The notes beneath the pieces were generated by a model, which saw nothing but the letters and a program-made list of their open reading frames with translations, was not told the DNA's origin and did not search any database. A program made the translations under genes and the position numbers. A stretch of 64,000 bases of DNA. Origin: Comamonadaceae bacterium. GTDB taxonomy: Bacteria; Pseudomonadota; Gammaproteobacteria; Burkholderiales; Burkholderiaceae_C. Positions 39,347 through 48,300 of the stretch are shown here, piece by piece. The stretch lies in contig CANCER010000002.1 in NCBI GenBank assembly GCA_947375135.1, positions 62,001 to 126,000 on the forward strand, in the 5' to 3' direction. Each line of letters starts with the position of its first letter. The first letter of the stretch is position 1.

Positions 39347-40230
39347 TCGAACCACCAAAAGGGGGCAAATTCTTCATGCGACTGTTATCGACCATTCGTT
39401 TGGAAGAGGTTCTGGTACTGCAGGGTGCGCCCCTTTTTGGCGCCCTCTTTTCGCTGGGAACATTCAACCGCCATAGCGCCGTGGCCCTCCTGCTGCTGGC
39501 AGTAGGAAGTAGTTTGCTCGTCGCTCACGTCTTCCTGGTCAACGATTGGTCTGGAATCAACCACGACCTACGGGACCCGTCGCGGTCAGCTGGCGTGTTC
39601 CTAAATCGTGGCGTACGCCGCGCCGAGGTAGGTGCTTTGTCCTTGGTTCTGCTGGTGCTCAGCATGGTACTGTTCAGCCAATTGGGCGGAGTCACTCTGA
39701 GTATCGGGCTGATGATGGCGATGGCCAGTGCGCTGTATTCCGTTCCTGGCATCCATTTCAAGGGGGTGCCGGTGCTCAACTCCGCACTTCACCTGCTCAG
39801 CGGCTTGCTTCACTTTTTGCTTGGTTATTCGGTGTTCCACGCCCTCGACGGAAGGTCACTGGAAATCGGCTGTTTCTTCGCCGCCATATTCAGCGCGGGA
39901 CACCTCACCCACGAGGTTCGCGACTACGGGGCGGATTTGCGAAACGGCATCAGGACCAATGCCGTGCAGTTCGGCAAGGTGAGGAGTTTTCTCGCTGGAT
40001 TTGCGCTATTCACGTTGGCCGATGGCTTGCTCCTGCTGCTGGCGATCAGGGGAACCGTGCCCTACAGCCTCGTGCTTGTTGCCGCGCTTTACCCCCTGCA
40101 TTGCTACTGGGCGCTGGGGACGCTGCGCAGTGGGCTCACGTTTGACAGTGTGCGCCAGCATCAATTGCACTATCGCGGACTGTACGCGTGCATTGGCGTG
40201 ATCATGGTGGTTTCTTTGCTGTTAACATAA
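39343..40230 (+). CDS. UbiA-family prenyltransferase
   Basis: An integral membrane protein, 295 residues from the ATG that overlaps the preceding stop (ATGA); the in-frame ATG at 39376 (MRLLSTIRLEE) is the alternative. Aspartate-rich motif 1 reads NDWSGINHD (67-75), so the central Asp of NDxxDxxxD is Gly. Motif 2 is DYGAD followed by LRNGIRTN (194-206). About eight TM helices. UbiA enzymes move prenyl groups onto aromatic rings, glycerol phosphate or phosphoribose. The tight link to the GT-C/DXDD gene suggests a shared isoprenoid substrate (inference). No quinone or haem genes are nearby. Confidence 0.8.
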   Translation: MIEPPKGGKFFMRLLSTIRLEEVLVLQGAPLFGALFSLGTFNRHSAVALLLLAVGSSLLVAHVFLVNDWSGINHDLRDPSRSAGVFLNRGVRRAEVGALSLVLLVLSMVLFSQLGGVTLSIGLMMAMASALYSVPGIHFKGVPVLNSALHLLSGLLHFLLGYSVFHALDGRSLEIGCFFAAIFSAGHLTHEVRDYGADLRNGIRTNAVQFGKVRSFLAGFALFTLADGLLLLLAIRGTVPYSLVLVAALYPLHCYWALGTLRSGLTFDSVRQHQLHYRGLYACIGVIMVVSLLLT

Positions 40231-40320
40231 ACTTTCCCCCCAAAGACACTGCACGTTGCCCATCAGATACAACGACCGGGCGCCGCAGACGGCGCCAGTC
40301 GCTGGCTGACCCGATTCGGT

Positions 40321-41358
40321 TCAAGCGTTCTCGCTTAAACAGCCAACCTTCAAACCGGCTGGTTTCTGCTCTGCAGCATCGCCCACAAAGAGGCGCTTTC
40401 GGAAGTCCGCGACGGTTAGCCTCAGTCCCTCTTCCAGTGCAACGACCGGCGCCCAGCCGAGCGCCTTCTGTGCAAGGCTGATATCCGGCATGCGCTGACG
40501 GGGATCGTCTTGGGGTAATGGCTTGCTGACGACACAGGATGTCGAATCGCACTCTGCGATGATCCGGGCGGCCAGCTCCAGCATGCTGCATTCCTGCGGG
40601 TTACCAAGGTTCACAGGGCCGTTAAATCCGTCGTCGCTGTGCATTAACCGCATCAAACCTTCCACGGTGTCATCCACATAGCAAAATGCGCGTGTCTGGC
40701 TTCCATCGCCATACAGCGTAAGCGGCTCAGCACGCAGCGCCTGAAGCACGAAGTTAGAGACTACGCGACCATCGTCAAATTGCATCCGCGGGCCGTAGGT
40801 ATTGAATATGCGTGCCACCTTGATCCGCAGGCCGTACTGGCGGAAGTAGTCAAAACACAATGTTTCCGCGCACCGCTTTCCCTCGTCATAGCACGCTCTC
40901 GGGCCAATGGGATTCACATTACCCCAATATGCTTCTCGCTGCGGATGCTGGATCGGATCACCGTACACCTCGCTTGTTGAAGCCTGCAAGACCCTGGCTT
41001 GCAACCGCATGGCCAGGTCCAGCGCATTCATGATCCCCAGCACATTGGTACGCATGGTTTGGACTGCGTCACGCTGGTAATGAACAGGTGATGCAGGGCA
41101 AGCTAAATTGAATATGAAGTCCACTTCCGCATGAAATGGCGCAGTGACGTCGCCGTACATCAATACAAACCGTGGATGATCCAACAGGTGAGCAATGTTG
41201 GATGAACTACTGGTGCAAAAATTATCGAAACAAATGACATGGAAACCATCGCGCAGCAAGCGTTCACACAAATGTCCGCCAATAAATCCTGCCCCCCCAG
41301 TAACCAGAATACGAGTTCCCATCTTATTATCCCGGTTGGCAGGCGTAACACCACTCAT
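40321..41358 (-). CDS. UDP-glucuronate decarboxylase-like (UDP-xylose synthase) enzyme
   Basis: An extended SDR, 345 residues, matching [62 protein letters not shown] (YxxxK) and [17 protein letters not shown] oxidises and decarboxylates UDP-GlcA to UDP-xylose. The ATG overlapping the upstream GT2 stop (ATGA) is chosen; MGTRILV at 41322 is possible. It ends about 90 bp from the UbiA gene, tail to tail; a GGCGCC inverted pair in that gap (near 40274-40292) may form a hairpin but lacks a T-run. No Ugd-type UDP-glucose dehydrogenase is seen in the window. Confidence 0.9.
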   Translation of the reverse strand: MSGVTPANRDNKMGTRILVTGGAGFIGGHLCERLLRDGFHVICFDNFCTSSSSNIAHLLDHPRFVLMYGDVTAPFHAEVDFIFNLACPASPVHYQRDAVQTMRTNVLGIMNALDLAMRLQARVLQASTSEVYGDPIQHPQREAYWGNVNPIGPRACYDEGKRCAETLCFDYFRQYGLRIKVARIFNTYGPRMQFDDGRVVSNFVLQALRAEPLTLYGDGSQTRAFCYVDDTVEGLMRLMHSDDGFNGPVNLGNPQECSMLELAARIIAECDSTSCVVSKPLPQDDPRQRMPDISLAQKALGWAPVVALEEGLRLTVADFRKRLFVGDAAEQKPAGLKVGCLSENA

Positions 41359-42044
41359 CTGAAAATATTATATTTAGCAATGCAGTATAAAGCACGCATT
41401 CCATCTCTCCAGCCAATTTTCTTGCCTTCTTCATAGGTCCTACCAAAATAAGAAATTCCGACCTCGTAGATACGGCAACCGGTTTTCGCAATCTTGGCTG
41501 TAATCTCCGGTTCAAATCCAAATCGATTTTCTTCAATGCGGATGGACTGAATTATTTCCCGCCTGAATACCTTGTAACCACACTCCATGTCGGTTAGATT
41601 CAGATTCGTAAGCATATTGGAGAACAGGGTAAGAAAGCCGTTAGCAACTCGATGCCAAAAATACATCACGCGATGTGGGTTCGCACCGGCAAAGCGTGAC
41701 CCGAAAACCACGTCAGCCTTATTCTCCAATATCGGCTTAATCAAGGCTGGATAGTCCTGTGGATCATATTCAAGATCCGCATCCTGAATAATAACTAAGT
41801 CGCCAGTTGCCAGTTGGATACCCGATCGGATGGCAGCGCCCTTGCCCTGATTGCAATCATGAAAAACAAGTTTATCAATCCTTCCCGCAACTTGCTTTAA
41901 AAGTAACTCCCTTGTCCCATCATTTGAAAAATCATCTATAACTATGACCTCCTTAGTAAAATCCGGAACTGCACAGACTGCATCGATAATTGCGCATATT
42001 GTTGTTTTTTCATTAAAACAGGGAATTATAATAGTCAACTTCAT
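41355..42044 (-). CDS. glycosyltransferase family 2 (dolichol-phosphate-mannose-synthase-like)
   Basis: A 229-residue GT-A enzyme resembling DPM1: [68 protein letters not shown] (metal site) and the [11 protein letters not shown] region. DPM-like enzymes make polyprenyl-phosphate sugars, the donors used by GT-C transferases. It is therefore a plausible supplier for the GT-C-like protein 2 kb away, though on the opposite strand. No C-terminal TM helices are present. Confidence 0.88.
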   Translation of the reverse strand: MKLTIIIPCFNEKTTICAIIDAVCAVPDFTKEVIVIDDFSNDGTRELLLKQVAGRIDKLVFHDCNQGKGAAIRSGIQLATGDLVIIQDADLEYDPQDYPALIKPILENKADVVFGSRFAGANPHRVMYFWHRVANGFLTLFSNMLTNLNLTDMECGYKVFRREIIQSIRIEENRFGFEPEITAKIAKTGCRIYEVGISYFGRTYEEGKKIGWRDGMRALYCIAKYNIFR

Positions 42045-42177
42045 TAAATAATAACTCTATTCGCAACAATTCATCTTAAATTTCATTATTAAAATACAAT
42101 AAATTAATTCAATTTACTGACATGTCGTATTGGTTTTCGGCCTTCGTGCGGTACATTTCCCTCGCTACATAGGCCAG

Positions 42178-42712
42178 TCATTCGTATACTCCCATTAGTT
42201 TGCCAATCACCATGCATAAATTAAACAGTCCAAACTGCGTAAAGGTTGGGGAGATATTCTTCTTCAGCCCGCGATGGCACACTGTCAACAAACCAACTGA
42301 AGCTTGATGACTTGAAAGGTATGCCCCAAGTTGTCCCTCATGTCGGCCTTGCCCTTCTCGCACTTGTCGATCATCGCATCCAGCGCTTCGTACTTGTTCA
42401 ATGCCTTCCTCCCGGCAAATGGGTACATGCGAGGTACCTTCGGTTTTGGCATCTGTACGCTTTGCGATGCCTCGGTATCTCGCATCACCGACTGCATATC
42501 TCTGTTCATCATGGAACCTATTGCTGCATTCAACCACCTCACTCAAGGGGCCCGCAGTGCCATGTACGGTCCATACGAGACCCGGCTTGACGACAACGTG
42601 GACTTGGACGCCAAGGTATACCTGCCAGCCCTTTTTGCTCGAGTGCATTTCAGGTTCGCCGTGATGGTCTTTTTTCGTGGTCGTCGAGCGTTCGGCAATC
42701 AAGATCGCGGGA
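42178..42712 (-). pseudogene. IS5-family transposase relic
   Basis: Minus-strand translation shows the C-terminal half of an IS5 transposase: NPAILIAERSTTTKKDHHGE, PEMHSSKKGWQVYLGVQVHV and then the YAVGDARYRGIAKR equivalent of the second Asp region. The frame then breaks (the DMRDNLGHTFQVIK segment lies in another frame) and returns with TQFGLFNLCMVIGKLM. At least two frameshifts; N-terminus missing; its left end abuts the dehydratase gene stop. The 130 bp at 42045-42177 is AT-rich and shows no gene. Confidence 0.75.
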
Positions 42713-44575
42713 TTAAGCCACCGACAAATACCCCTGCACATGGCGCAAAAACACGGCCTTGATGCCCACCTGGTCGTTGGCATTGGCCGCTTGCAAAAGT
42801 TGCTCCAGCTCGCCTTGCAACTGCGCCCAGGGCAGGAAAGGCTCGCGCGCCTTCATGATGCGCGGGTGCTCTGTGGGCTCGGGGTTGTCACCGATCAGCA
42901 GCTCTTCATACAACTTCTCCCCAGGCCGTAGCCCGGTGATGGCAATCTCGATGTCGCCGTGCGGATTGGCTGCGTTGCGCTCGCTCAGGCCCGAGAGGTG
43001 CAGCATGCGCCGCGCCAGATCCATGATCTTGATGGGCTGGCCCATGTCCAGCACAAACACATCACCGCCCTGCCCCATGGCGCCGGCCTGCAGCACCAGT
43101 TGGGCCGCCTCCGGGATGGTCATGAAGTAGCGAGTGACCTCGGGGTCGGTCACGGTGAGCGGCCCGCCGGACGCCAACTGCTTGCGAAACAGCGGCACCA
43201 CGCTGCCACTGGAACCCAGCACATTGCCAAAACGCACCATCGAAAACAGCGTTTGCGGATGCGCTTGTGCGTAAGCCTGCAGCACCAGCTCAGCCATGCG
43301 CTTGGTGGCACCCATCACGTTGGTGGGGCGCACTGCCTTGTCCGTGCTAATGAGCACGAAACGGTGCACGCCGGCAGCCACCGCCGCCTGCGCCATGTGC
43401 AGCGTCCCAAACACATTGTTGCGCACACCCTCGCCCGGGTTGTCTTCCACCATGGGCACATGCTTGTAGGCCGCTGCGTGGTAAACCGTGGCCGGGCGGT
43501 AGCTGTCAAAAATAGACTGCAGGCGCTCGGGGTTGGACACGCTGGCCAGCAGCGGCACGAGTTGCACCGCAGAGCCCAGACTCGCACACAGGGCCAGCAG
43601 CTCCTGGTGAATGGAATACAGCCCAAACTCGTTGTGGTCCAACAGCAGCAACTGGCGGGGCTTTTGCGCCACGATCTGGCGCGTCAACTCGCTGCCAATG
43701 CTGCCGCCCGCGCCGCTGACCAGCACCACCTGTCCGGCCAGATCGCGGGCCAGTAGATCGGTACGCGGCGGCACCGGCTCGCGGCCCAGCAGGTCTTCAA
43801 TGTCGAGCTCGCGAAGGTCCTGCACCGTGACTTTGCCGCTGGTGAGGTCCGCCATGCTGGGCAGGGAGCGCACATGCACCGGTAGACCTTCCAGCGACTG
43901 GATGATCTTGTTGCGCCGCTCGCGCGTGGCGCTGGGCATGGCCAAAAGAATATCGCTGATCTTGTGGCGCGGCACCAGCGCCAGGATGTCATCCGAGGCA
44001 AAGATCGGCATGCCGTTGATGCTGCGACCAATCTTGGTGGCATCGTCATCCACAAAACCCACCAGCTTGAACTGGCCGGACACCTGCAAGGCGGAAGCGG
44101 TTTGCACGCCCGCAGTGCCCGCGCCGTAAACCAGCAGATTACCGCTGTACCCCGAGCCCAGCAACGGGATGCCGGCCAGCCAGAAGCGGGCCATGGCGCG
44201 GCTCAGGCCCACCAACACCAAAAAAATCAGCGGCTGCAGCACACCCAAGGTGCGGGGTACACCAATCCAATGCTTCCACAGCAGCACCACCGTGAGCAGC
44301 AGCGAATACAGGAGCACTGCCTTGGCCGTTGCGTTCAAGGCCGCCTGGCCGGTGTAGCGGAAGATAGCCCGGTACAAGCCGAAGCGCATGAAGATGGGCA
44401 GCGCCAGCGCAGGAGTCAGTCCATACACATACCACTGGGCGTCTACCGGACGCGCCCATACATCCAAGCGAAGACCAAACGCGATCCAAGTGGCCAGCAA
44501 GGCCAGACCGATGTCCACCAAAGCGACTACGGCCTGCTTGCCCCAGCGGGGCATGGTCAAGACATGGCTACGCAT
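42713..44575 (-). CDS. WbpM/CapD-type NDP-sugar 4,6-dehydratase, membrane bound
   Basis: A 620-residue protein with four N-terminal TM helices (1-~115), a CoA-binding-like Rossmann unit (~130-260) and a C-terminal SDR (GAGGSIGSELTRQIV, YHAAAYKHVPMVEDN). STDKAVRPTNVMGATKR has MxxxK in place of YxxxK, as in WbpM. Such enzymes convert UDP-GlcNAc to UDP-4-keto-6-deoxy-GlcNAc at the inner membrane. With the 4-reductase-like and sugar-phosphate transferase genes at 46.8-48.3 kb it makes a D-QuiNAc/D-FucNAc initiation route likely. Confidence 0.92.
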   Translation of the reverse strand: MRSHVLTMPRWGKQAVVALVDIGLALLATWIAFGLRLDVWARPVDAQWYVYGLTPALALPIFMRFGLYRAIFRYTGQAALNATAKAVLLYSLLLTVVLLWKHWIGVPRTLGVLQPLIFLVLVGLSRAMARFWLAGIPLLGSGYSGNLLVYGAGTAGVQTASALQVSGQFKLVGFVDDDATKIGRSINGMPIFASDDILALVPRHKISDILLAMPSATRERRNKIIQSLEGLPVHVRSLPSMADLTSGKVTVQDLRELDIEDLLGREPVPPRTDLLARDLAGQVVLVSGAGGSIGSELTRQIVAQKPRQLLLLDHNEFGLYSIHQELLALCASLGSAVQLVPLLASVSNPERLQSIFDSYRPATVYHAAAYKHVPMVEDNPGEGVRNNVFGTLHMAQAAVAAGVHRFVLISTDKAVRPTNVMGATKRMAELVLQAYAQAHPQTLFSMVRFGNVLGSSGSVVPLFRKQLASGGPLTVTDPEVTRYFMTIPEAAQLVLQAGAMGQGGDVFVLDMGQPIKIMDLARRMLHLSGLSERNAANPHGDIEIAITGLRPGEKLYEELLIGDNPEPTEHPRIMKAREPFLPWAQLQGELEQLLQAANANDQVGIKAVFLRHVQGYLSVA

Positions 44576-44611
44576 GCTGCTGCGACGGCAAAGGAAAGGC
44601 CCTGTCAGGCG

Positions 44612-45571
44612 TCACAGGCCACGCTGCAAAAAGTCCTGGTAGGCGGCAGACAAGCCCTGAGGCAGCGTGGTCCTGGCGCTCCAGCCCAAGGCGTTGAGTT
44701 TGCTGCTGTCCATCCACTTGCGCGGCGCGCCGTCGGGCTTGCTGGTGTCAAAAGTGACTGCGCCGGTGTAACCCACCGCCTGCGCCACGGCATGTGCGAC
44801 CTCGGCAATCGTGACATCGCTGCCCGAACCGACGTTGATATGGCTTTGCATGGGCTTGGTCTGCGACTGGTAAGTGGCCAGCGGCAACTGCATCACAAAC
44901 ACACTGGCGGCGGCCATGTCATTCACAAACAGGAACTCGCGGCGCGGCGTGCCCGTACCCCAGATGGCTACCTCGGGGGCACCGCTGACTTTGGCCTCGT
45001 GAAAGCGGCGAATCAGCGCCGGAATCACGTGGCTGTTTTCCGGGTGGTAGTTGTCGCCCGGGCCATAGAGGTTGGTAGGCATCACGCTGCGGTAGTCACG
45101 ACCGTACTGGCGGTTGTAGCTCTCGCACAGCTTGATGCCGGCAATCTTGGCCACGCCATAGGGCTCGTTGGTGGGCTCCAGCATGCCGGACAGCAAAGCG
45201 TCTTCGGTCATGGGCTGGGGTGCCAGGCGCGGGTAAATGCAGCTGGACCCCAGAAACAGCAACTTCTGCACCCCATTCACGTGGGCCGCATGGATCACAT
45301 TGGCCTGCACCATCAGGTTGTCGTAGATAAAGTCAGCGGGGTAGGTGTTGTTGGCGTGGATGCCGCCCACCTTGGCGGCTGCCATGTAAACCTGCGTGGG
45401 CCGCTCAGTCGCAAAAAAGTCATGCACGGCCTGCTGGTTGCACAGGTCGATTTCCTTGCGGCTACGGCTAATAATTTGCTCTGGCCCCACGCCCTGGGCC
45501 AGCAGGGTGCGCACGATTCCCGAGCCGACCATCCCGTTGTGGCCGGCAACAAAGTACTTTTCAGTTTTCAT
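44612..45571 (-). CDS. fcl: GDP-L-fucose synthase
   Basis: Epimerase-reductase converting GDP-4-keto-6-deoxymannose to GDP-L-fucose. From [18 protein letters not shown] (319 residues) it shows [16 protein letters not shown], then [18 protein letters not shown] (YxxxK) and [20 protein letters not shown]. It overlaps gmd by 11 bp, the classical gmd-fcl pair. The frame is open 18 codons further upstream inside gmd, with no family similarity there. Confidence 0.95.
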   Translation of the reverse strand: MKTEKYFVAGHNGMVGSGIVRTLLAQGVGPEQIISRSRKEIDLCNQQAVHDFFATERPTQVYMAAAKVGGIHANNTYPADFIYDNLMVQANVIHAAHVNGVQKLLFLGSSCIYPRLAPQPMTEDALLSGMLEPTNEPYGVAKIAGIKLCESYNRQYGRDYRSVMPTNLYGPGDNYHPENSHVIPALIRRFHEAKVSGAPEVAIWGTGTPRREFLFVNDMAAASVFVMQLPLATYQSQTKPMQSHINVGSGSDVTIAEVAHAVAQAVGYTGAVTFDTSKPDGAPRKWMDSSKLNALGWSARTTLPQGLSAAYQDFLQRGL

Positions 45572-46706
45572 GGCCGACCGCCACCTTGTATCCATGGCTT
45601 TGCAGCAACGCATGGCGCTTGGCATGGTTCAGGTCGTTAGCCACCATCTCTTTGCACATTTCCTGGGCCGTGATCTCGGGCACCCAACCCAATTCAGCCT
45701 TGGCGCGGCTGGCGTCACCCAGCAGGGTTTCCACTTCCGCAGGGCGAAAATATCGTGTGTCCACCTTGACGATGACATCGCCCACCTTGAGCGCCGGGGC
45801 GCTGTCGCCCGTGATCGCAACCACCACAGCCTGTTCATTGACGCCCTCACCTTCAAAGCGCAGGGTAAGCCCCAAGGCTTCTGCCGTCCACTGAATGAAC
45901 TCGCGCACGCTGTACTGCTTGCCGGTGGCAATGACGAAGTCTTTGGCCACCTCTTGCTGCAGCATCATCCACTGCATACGCACGTAATCCTTGGCATGAC
46001 CCCAGTCGCGCAGGGCACTCATGTTGCCCATGTAAATGCAGCTCTCCAGCCCTTGGGCGATATTGGCCAAGCCGCGGGTGATCTTGCGGGTGACAAAGGT
46101 CTCGCCACGGCGCGGGCTCTCATGGTTGAACAGCACACCGTTGCAGGCGTACATGCCGTAGGCTTCGCGGTAGTTGACCGTGATCCAGTAAGCGTAGAGC
46201 TTGGCCACTGCGTAGGGGCTGCGCGGGTAAAACGGGGTGCTTTCCTTTTGCGGAATTTCTTGTACCAGGCCGTACAACTCGCTGGTGGACGCCTGATAAA
46301 AACGCGTCTTCTTCTCCAAGCCCAGGATGCGGATAGCCTCCAGCAGCCGCAAGGTACCCATGCCGTCCACATCGGCCGTGTACTCGGGGCTCTCGAAACT
46401 CACCGCCACATGGCTTTGCGCACCGAGGTTGTAGACCTCGTCCGGTTGCACCTGCTGGATGATGCGGGTGAGGTTGCTGGTATCACTCAGATCACCGTAA
46501 TGCAGCTTGAGCTTGGGGCCGCCTGCCTCAGAAGTCAGGTGGGGGTCCTGGTAGATGTGGTCGATACGATCGGTATTGAAGGAGCTGGCGCGGCGCTTGA
46601 TGCCGTGCACCTCGTAGCCTTTTTCAAGCAGAAGTTCTGCCAGGTAGGAGCCGTCCTGGCCGGTGATCCCGGTGATGAGGGCGACTTTGGGTTTTTGATG
46701 TTGCAT
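45561..46706 (-). CDS. gmd: GDP-mannose 4,6-dehydratase
   Basis: A canonical Gmd of 381 residues starting [20 protein letters not shown]. Landmarks: [36 protein letters not shown] (YxxxK) and [20 protein letters not shown]. It makes the precursor of GDP-L-fucose for the overlapping fcl. The region of about residues 270-300 carries a short insertion relative to E. coli Gmd ([20 protein letters not shown]), seen in other beta-proteobacteria. Confidence 0.96.
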   Translation of the reverse strand: MQHQKPKVALITGITGQDGSYLAELLLEKGYEVHGIKRRASSFNTDRIDHIYQDPHLTSEAGGPKLKLHYGDLSDTSNLTRIIQQVQPDEVYNLGAQSHVAVSFESPEYTADVDGMGTLRLLEAIRILGLEKKTRFYQASTSELYGLVQEIPQKESTPFYPRSPYAVAKLYAYWITVNYREAYGMYACNGVLFNHESPRRGETFVTRKITRGLANIAQGLESCIYMGNMSALRDWGHAKDYVRMQWMMLQQEVAKDFVIATGKQYSVREFIQWTAEALGLTLRFEGEGVNEQAVVVAITGDSAPALKVGDVIVKVDTRYFRPAEVETLLGDASRAKAELGWVPEITAQEMCKEMVANDLNHAKRHALLQSHGYKVAVGHEN

Positions 46707-46807
46707 TAGGGTTAGTTTGAGGTGACAGGTGAGGCATTTTAAAGGGATACCCTCCCCCACACTCAACTCACTCCATTTGAAACATGGTTACGTTTTTTAA
46801 CCCAAAT

Positions 46808-47368
46808 TTAATGCGTTACACCCTCACGCTTCAACACTTTTAGTACGGTAAGGACCACTATCTTTAGGTCGAACCACAGTGTCTTACGCTGCAAATACTG
46901 CACATCCAGCGCCACCTTTTCAGGTATGGGTAACTCGTCACGCCCGTTTACCTGTGCCCACCCGGTAAGGCCAGGTACCAAGGTGTGCACTGCAGCCTGC
47001 GTGCGCAGCTCGATCAGGTCGGCCTGGTTGAACAATGCAGGCCTGGGGCCTACGATGCTCATGTCGCCGCGGATGATGCTCCAGAGCTGAGGCAGTTCGT
47101 CCAGGCTACTTTTGCGCAGGAAACCGCCTATGGGCGTGAGGTATTGCTCCGGGCGCGTCAGCAAGTGGGTGGCCACCGCGGGCGTGTTGATGCGCATGCT
47201 GCGAAACTTCGGCATCTTGAAAACCACGTTGTTGCGTCCCACACGGTCAGACCAATACAAGGCCGGGCCTTTGGATGTGATGCGCACGGCCACTGCCACC
47301 AACAGAATGGGGATGAGCAACAACAGCACTGCGCAACCCGAGAGCAAAAGGTCAAGTGATCGTTTCAT
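46808..47368 (-). CDS. initiating undecaprenyl-phosphate sugar-1-phosphate transferase (PglC/WreU type)
   Basis: A small monotopic phosphoglycosyl transferase, 186 residues from MKRSLDLLL. One N-terminal hydrophobic segment (SGCAVLLLLIPILLVAVAV) is followed by KMPKFRSM, FLRKSSLDELPQLWSIIRGD (Asp-Glu catalytic pair) and MSIVGPRPAL. It moves a sugar phosphate from a UDP-sugar to undecaprenyl phosphate. ATGA coupling to the upstream 4-reductase-like gene suggests a UDP-6-deoxy-HexNAc donor such as UDP-D-QuiNAc. Confidence 0.93.
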   Translation of the reverse strand: MKRSLDLLLSGCAVLLLLIPILLVAVAVRITSKGPALYWSDRVGRNNVVFKMPKFRSMRINTPAVATHLLTRPEQYLTPIGGFLRKSSLDELPQLWSIIRGDMSIVGPRPALFNQADLIELRTQAAVHTLVPGLTGWAQVNGRDELPIPEKVALDVQYLQRKTLWFDLKIVVLTVLKVLKREGVTH

Positions 47369-48300
47369 TGTTTTGATGTACCTTTGTATGCCCGCACCAA
47401 ACCGCTGCTTACGGAATGGGGCGGCACCCAACCCAGCAGCGTTCTGGCCTTCGCAATATCAACCTGCAAACTATCGCAGAGCCTGTGGATGGCGGCACCT
47501 TGCCCCAGGCAAGTGCCTGCCAGCAACAACAAACCTGCGGGCACGGGCAATAGGCGCGCCGTGACGCCAGCGGCACACGCCATGGCGCGCACCAGTTCCG
47601 TGGTGGAAAGGTCTTGCCCGTCGCTCACCAGAAAGGTCTGGTTCGCAGCATTCGGGTGCGCTACACAGGTGGCGATAAAGTCCACCAAATTACCCAGGCC
47701 AACCAGGCTTCTCTGGTTATGTATGCCGCCCAAAGGCAGCGGCCAGGCGCGCGCAACCAGACGCATGAGGGATGCGAAATTGGCCTTCACGCCGGGACCA
47801 TAAACCAGTGGAGAGCGGATGATGACAAACTCCATGGCATGCTGATGGGCCAGCCGTTTCAACTCCTCTTCGGCTTGGTACTTACTCCAGGCGTAGGCGT
47901 CCTGGGGTGCCGGAGCATCGTTCTCTGTGAATGGGTGGCCGGGCGCTGTACTTTCGCCGTTGACCTTCACGGTGCTGACAAAGACAAAGCGTTTGACCCC
48001 GGCACGCGCGGCGGCCAGCACAAGATTGCGGGTCGCGATGGTGTTGACGGCGTCAAACAAAGCAACGGGGTCGGCGACGGTTTCTTGCATCACATGCACG
48101 CGCGCGGCCAGATGCACCACAACGTCACATCCTGCCACGGCCTCTGCCCACGAAGTGGCAGCGCTGATTTCGCCAACAGCAATCGAACCGGGCCCAAGGT
48201 CTCGTCTAACCACCTTGATCACGCTATGCCCCAAGACCGCAAGCAAATCACAAAGGGCGGCACCCACAAAACCGGTGGCACCAGTTACACAAATTTTCAT
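47365..48300 (-). CDS. WbpV/WreQ-type NDP-4-keto-6-deoxy-HexNAc reductase
   Basis: An SDR of 311 residues: KICVTGATGFVGAALCDLLA, VVHLAARVHVMQE, FVSTVKVNGESTAPGHPFTE and AYAWSKYQAEEELKR (YxxxK). The VKVNGE/PFTE pattern is typical of the WbpV/WreQ group, which reduce UDP-4-keto-6-deoxy-GlcNAc to UDP-D-QuiNAc. It is adjacent to the initiating transferase and near the WbpM-type dehydratase. A UDP-galactose 4-epimerase-like role is the alternative. Confidence 0.85.
   Translation of the reverse strand: MKICVTGATGFVGAALCDLLAVLGHSVIKVVRRDLGPGSIAVGEISAATSWAEAVAGCDVVVHLAARVHVMQETVADPVALFDAVNTIATRNLVLAAARAGVKRFVFVSTVKVNGESTAPGHPFTENDAPAPQDAYAWSKYQAEEELKRLAHQHAMEFVIIRSPLVYGPGVKANFASLMRLVARAWPLPLGGIHNQRSLVGLGNLVDFIATCVAHPNAANQTFLVSDGQDLSTTELVRAMACAAGVTARLLPVPAGLLLLAGTCLGQGAAIHRLCDSLQVDIAKARTLLGWVPPHSVSSGLVRAYKGTSKQ

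Noticed and set aside
43964-45640. A 558-codon plus-strand frame opposite the dehydratase and fcl genes
   Set aside because: Antisense shadow; the minus-strand genes carry all expected motifs.
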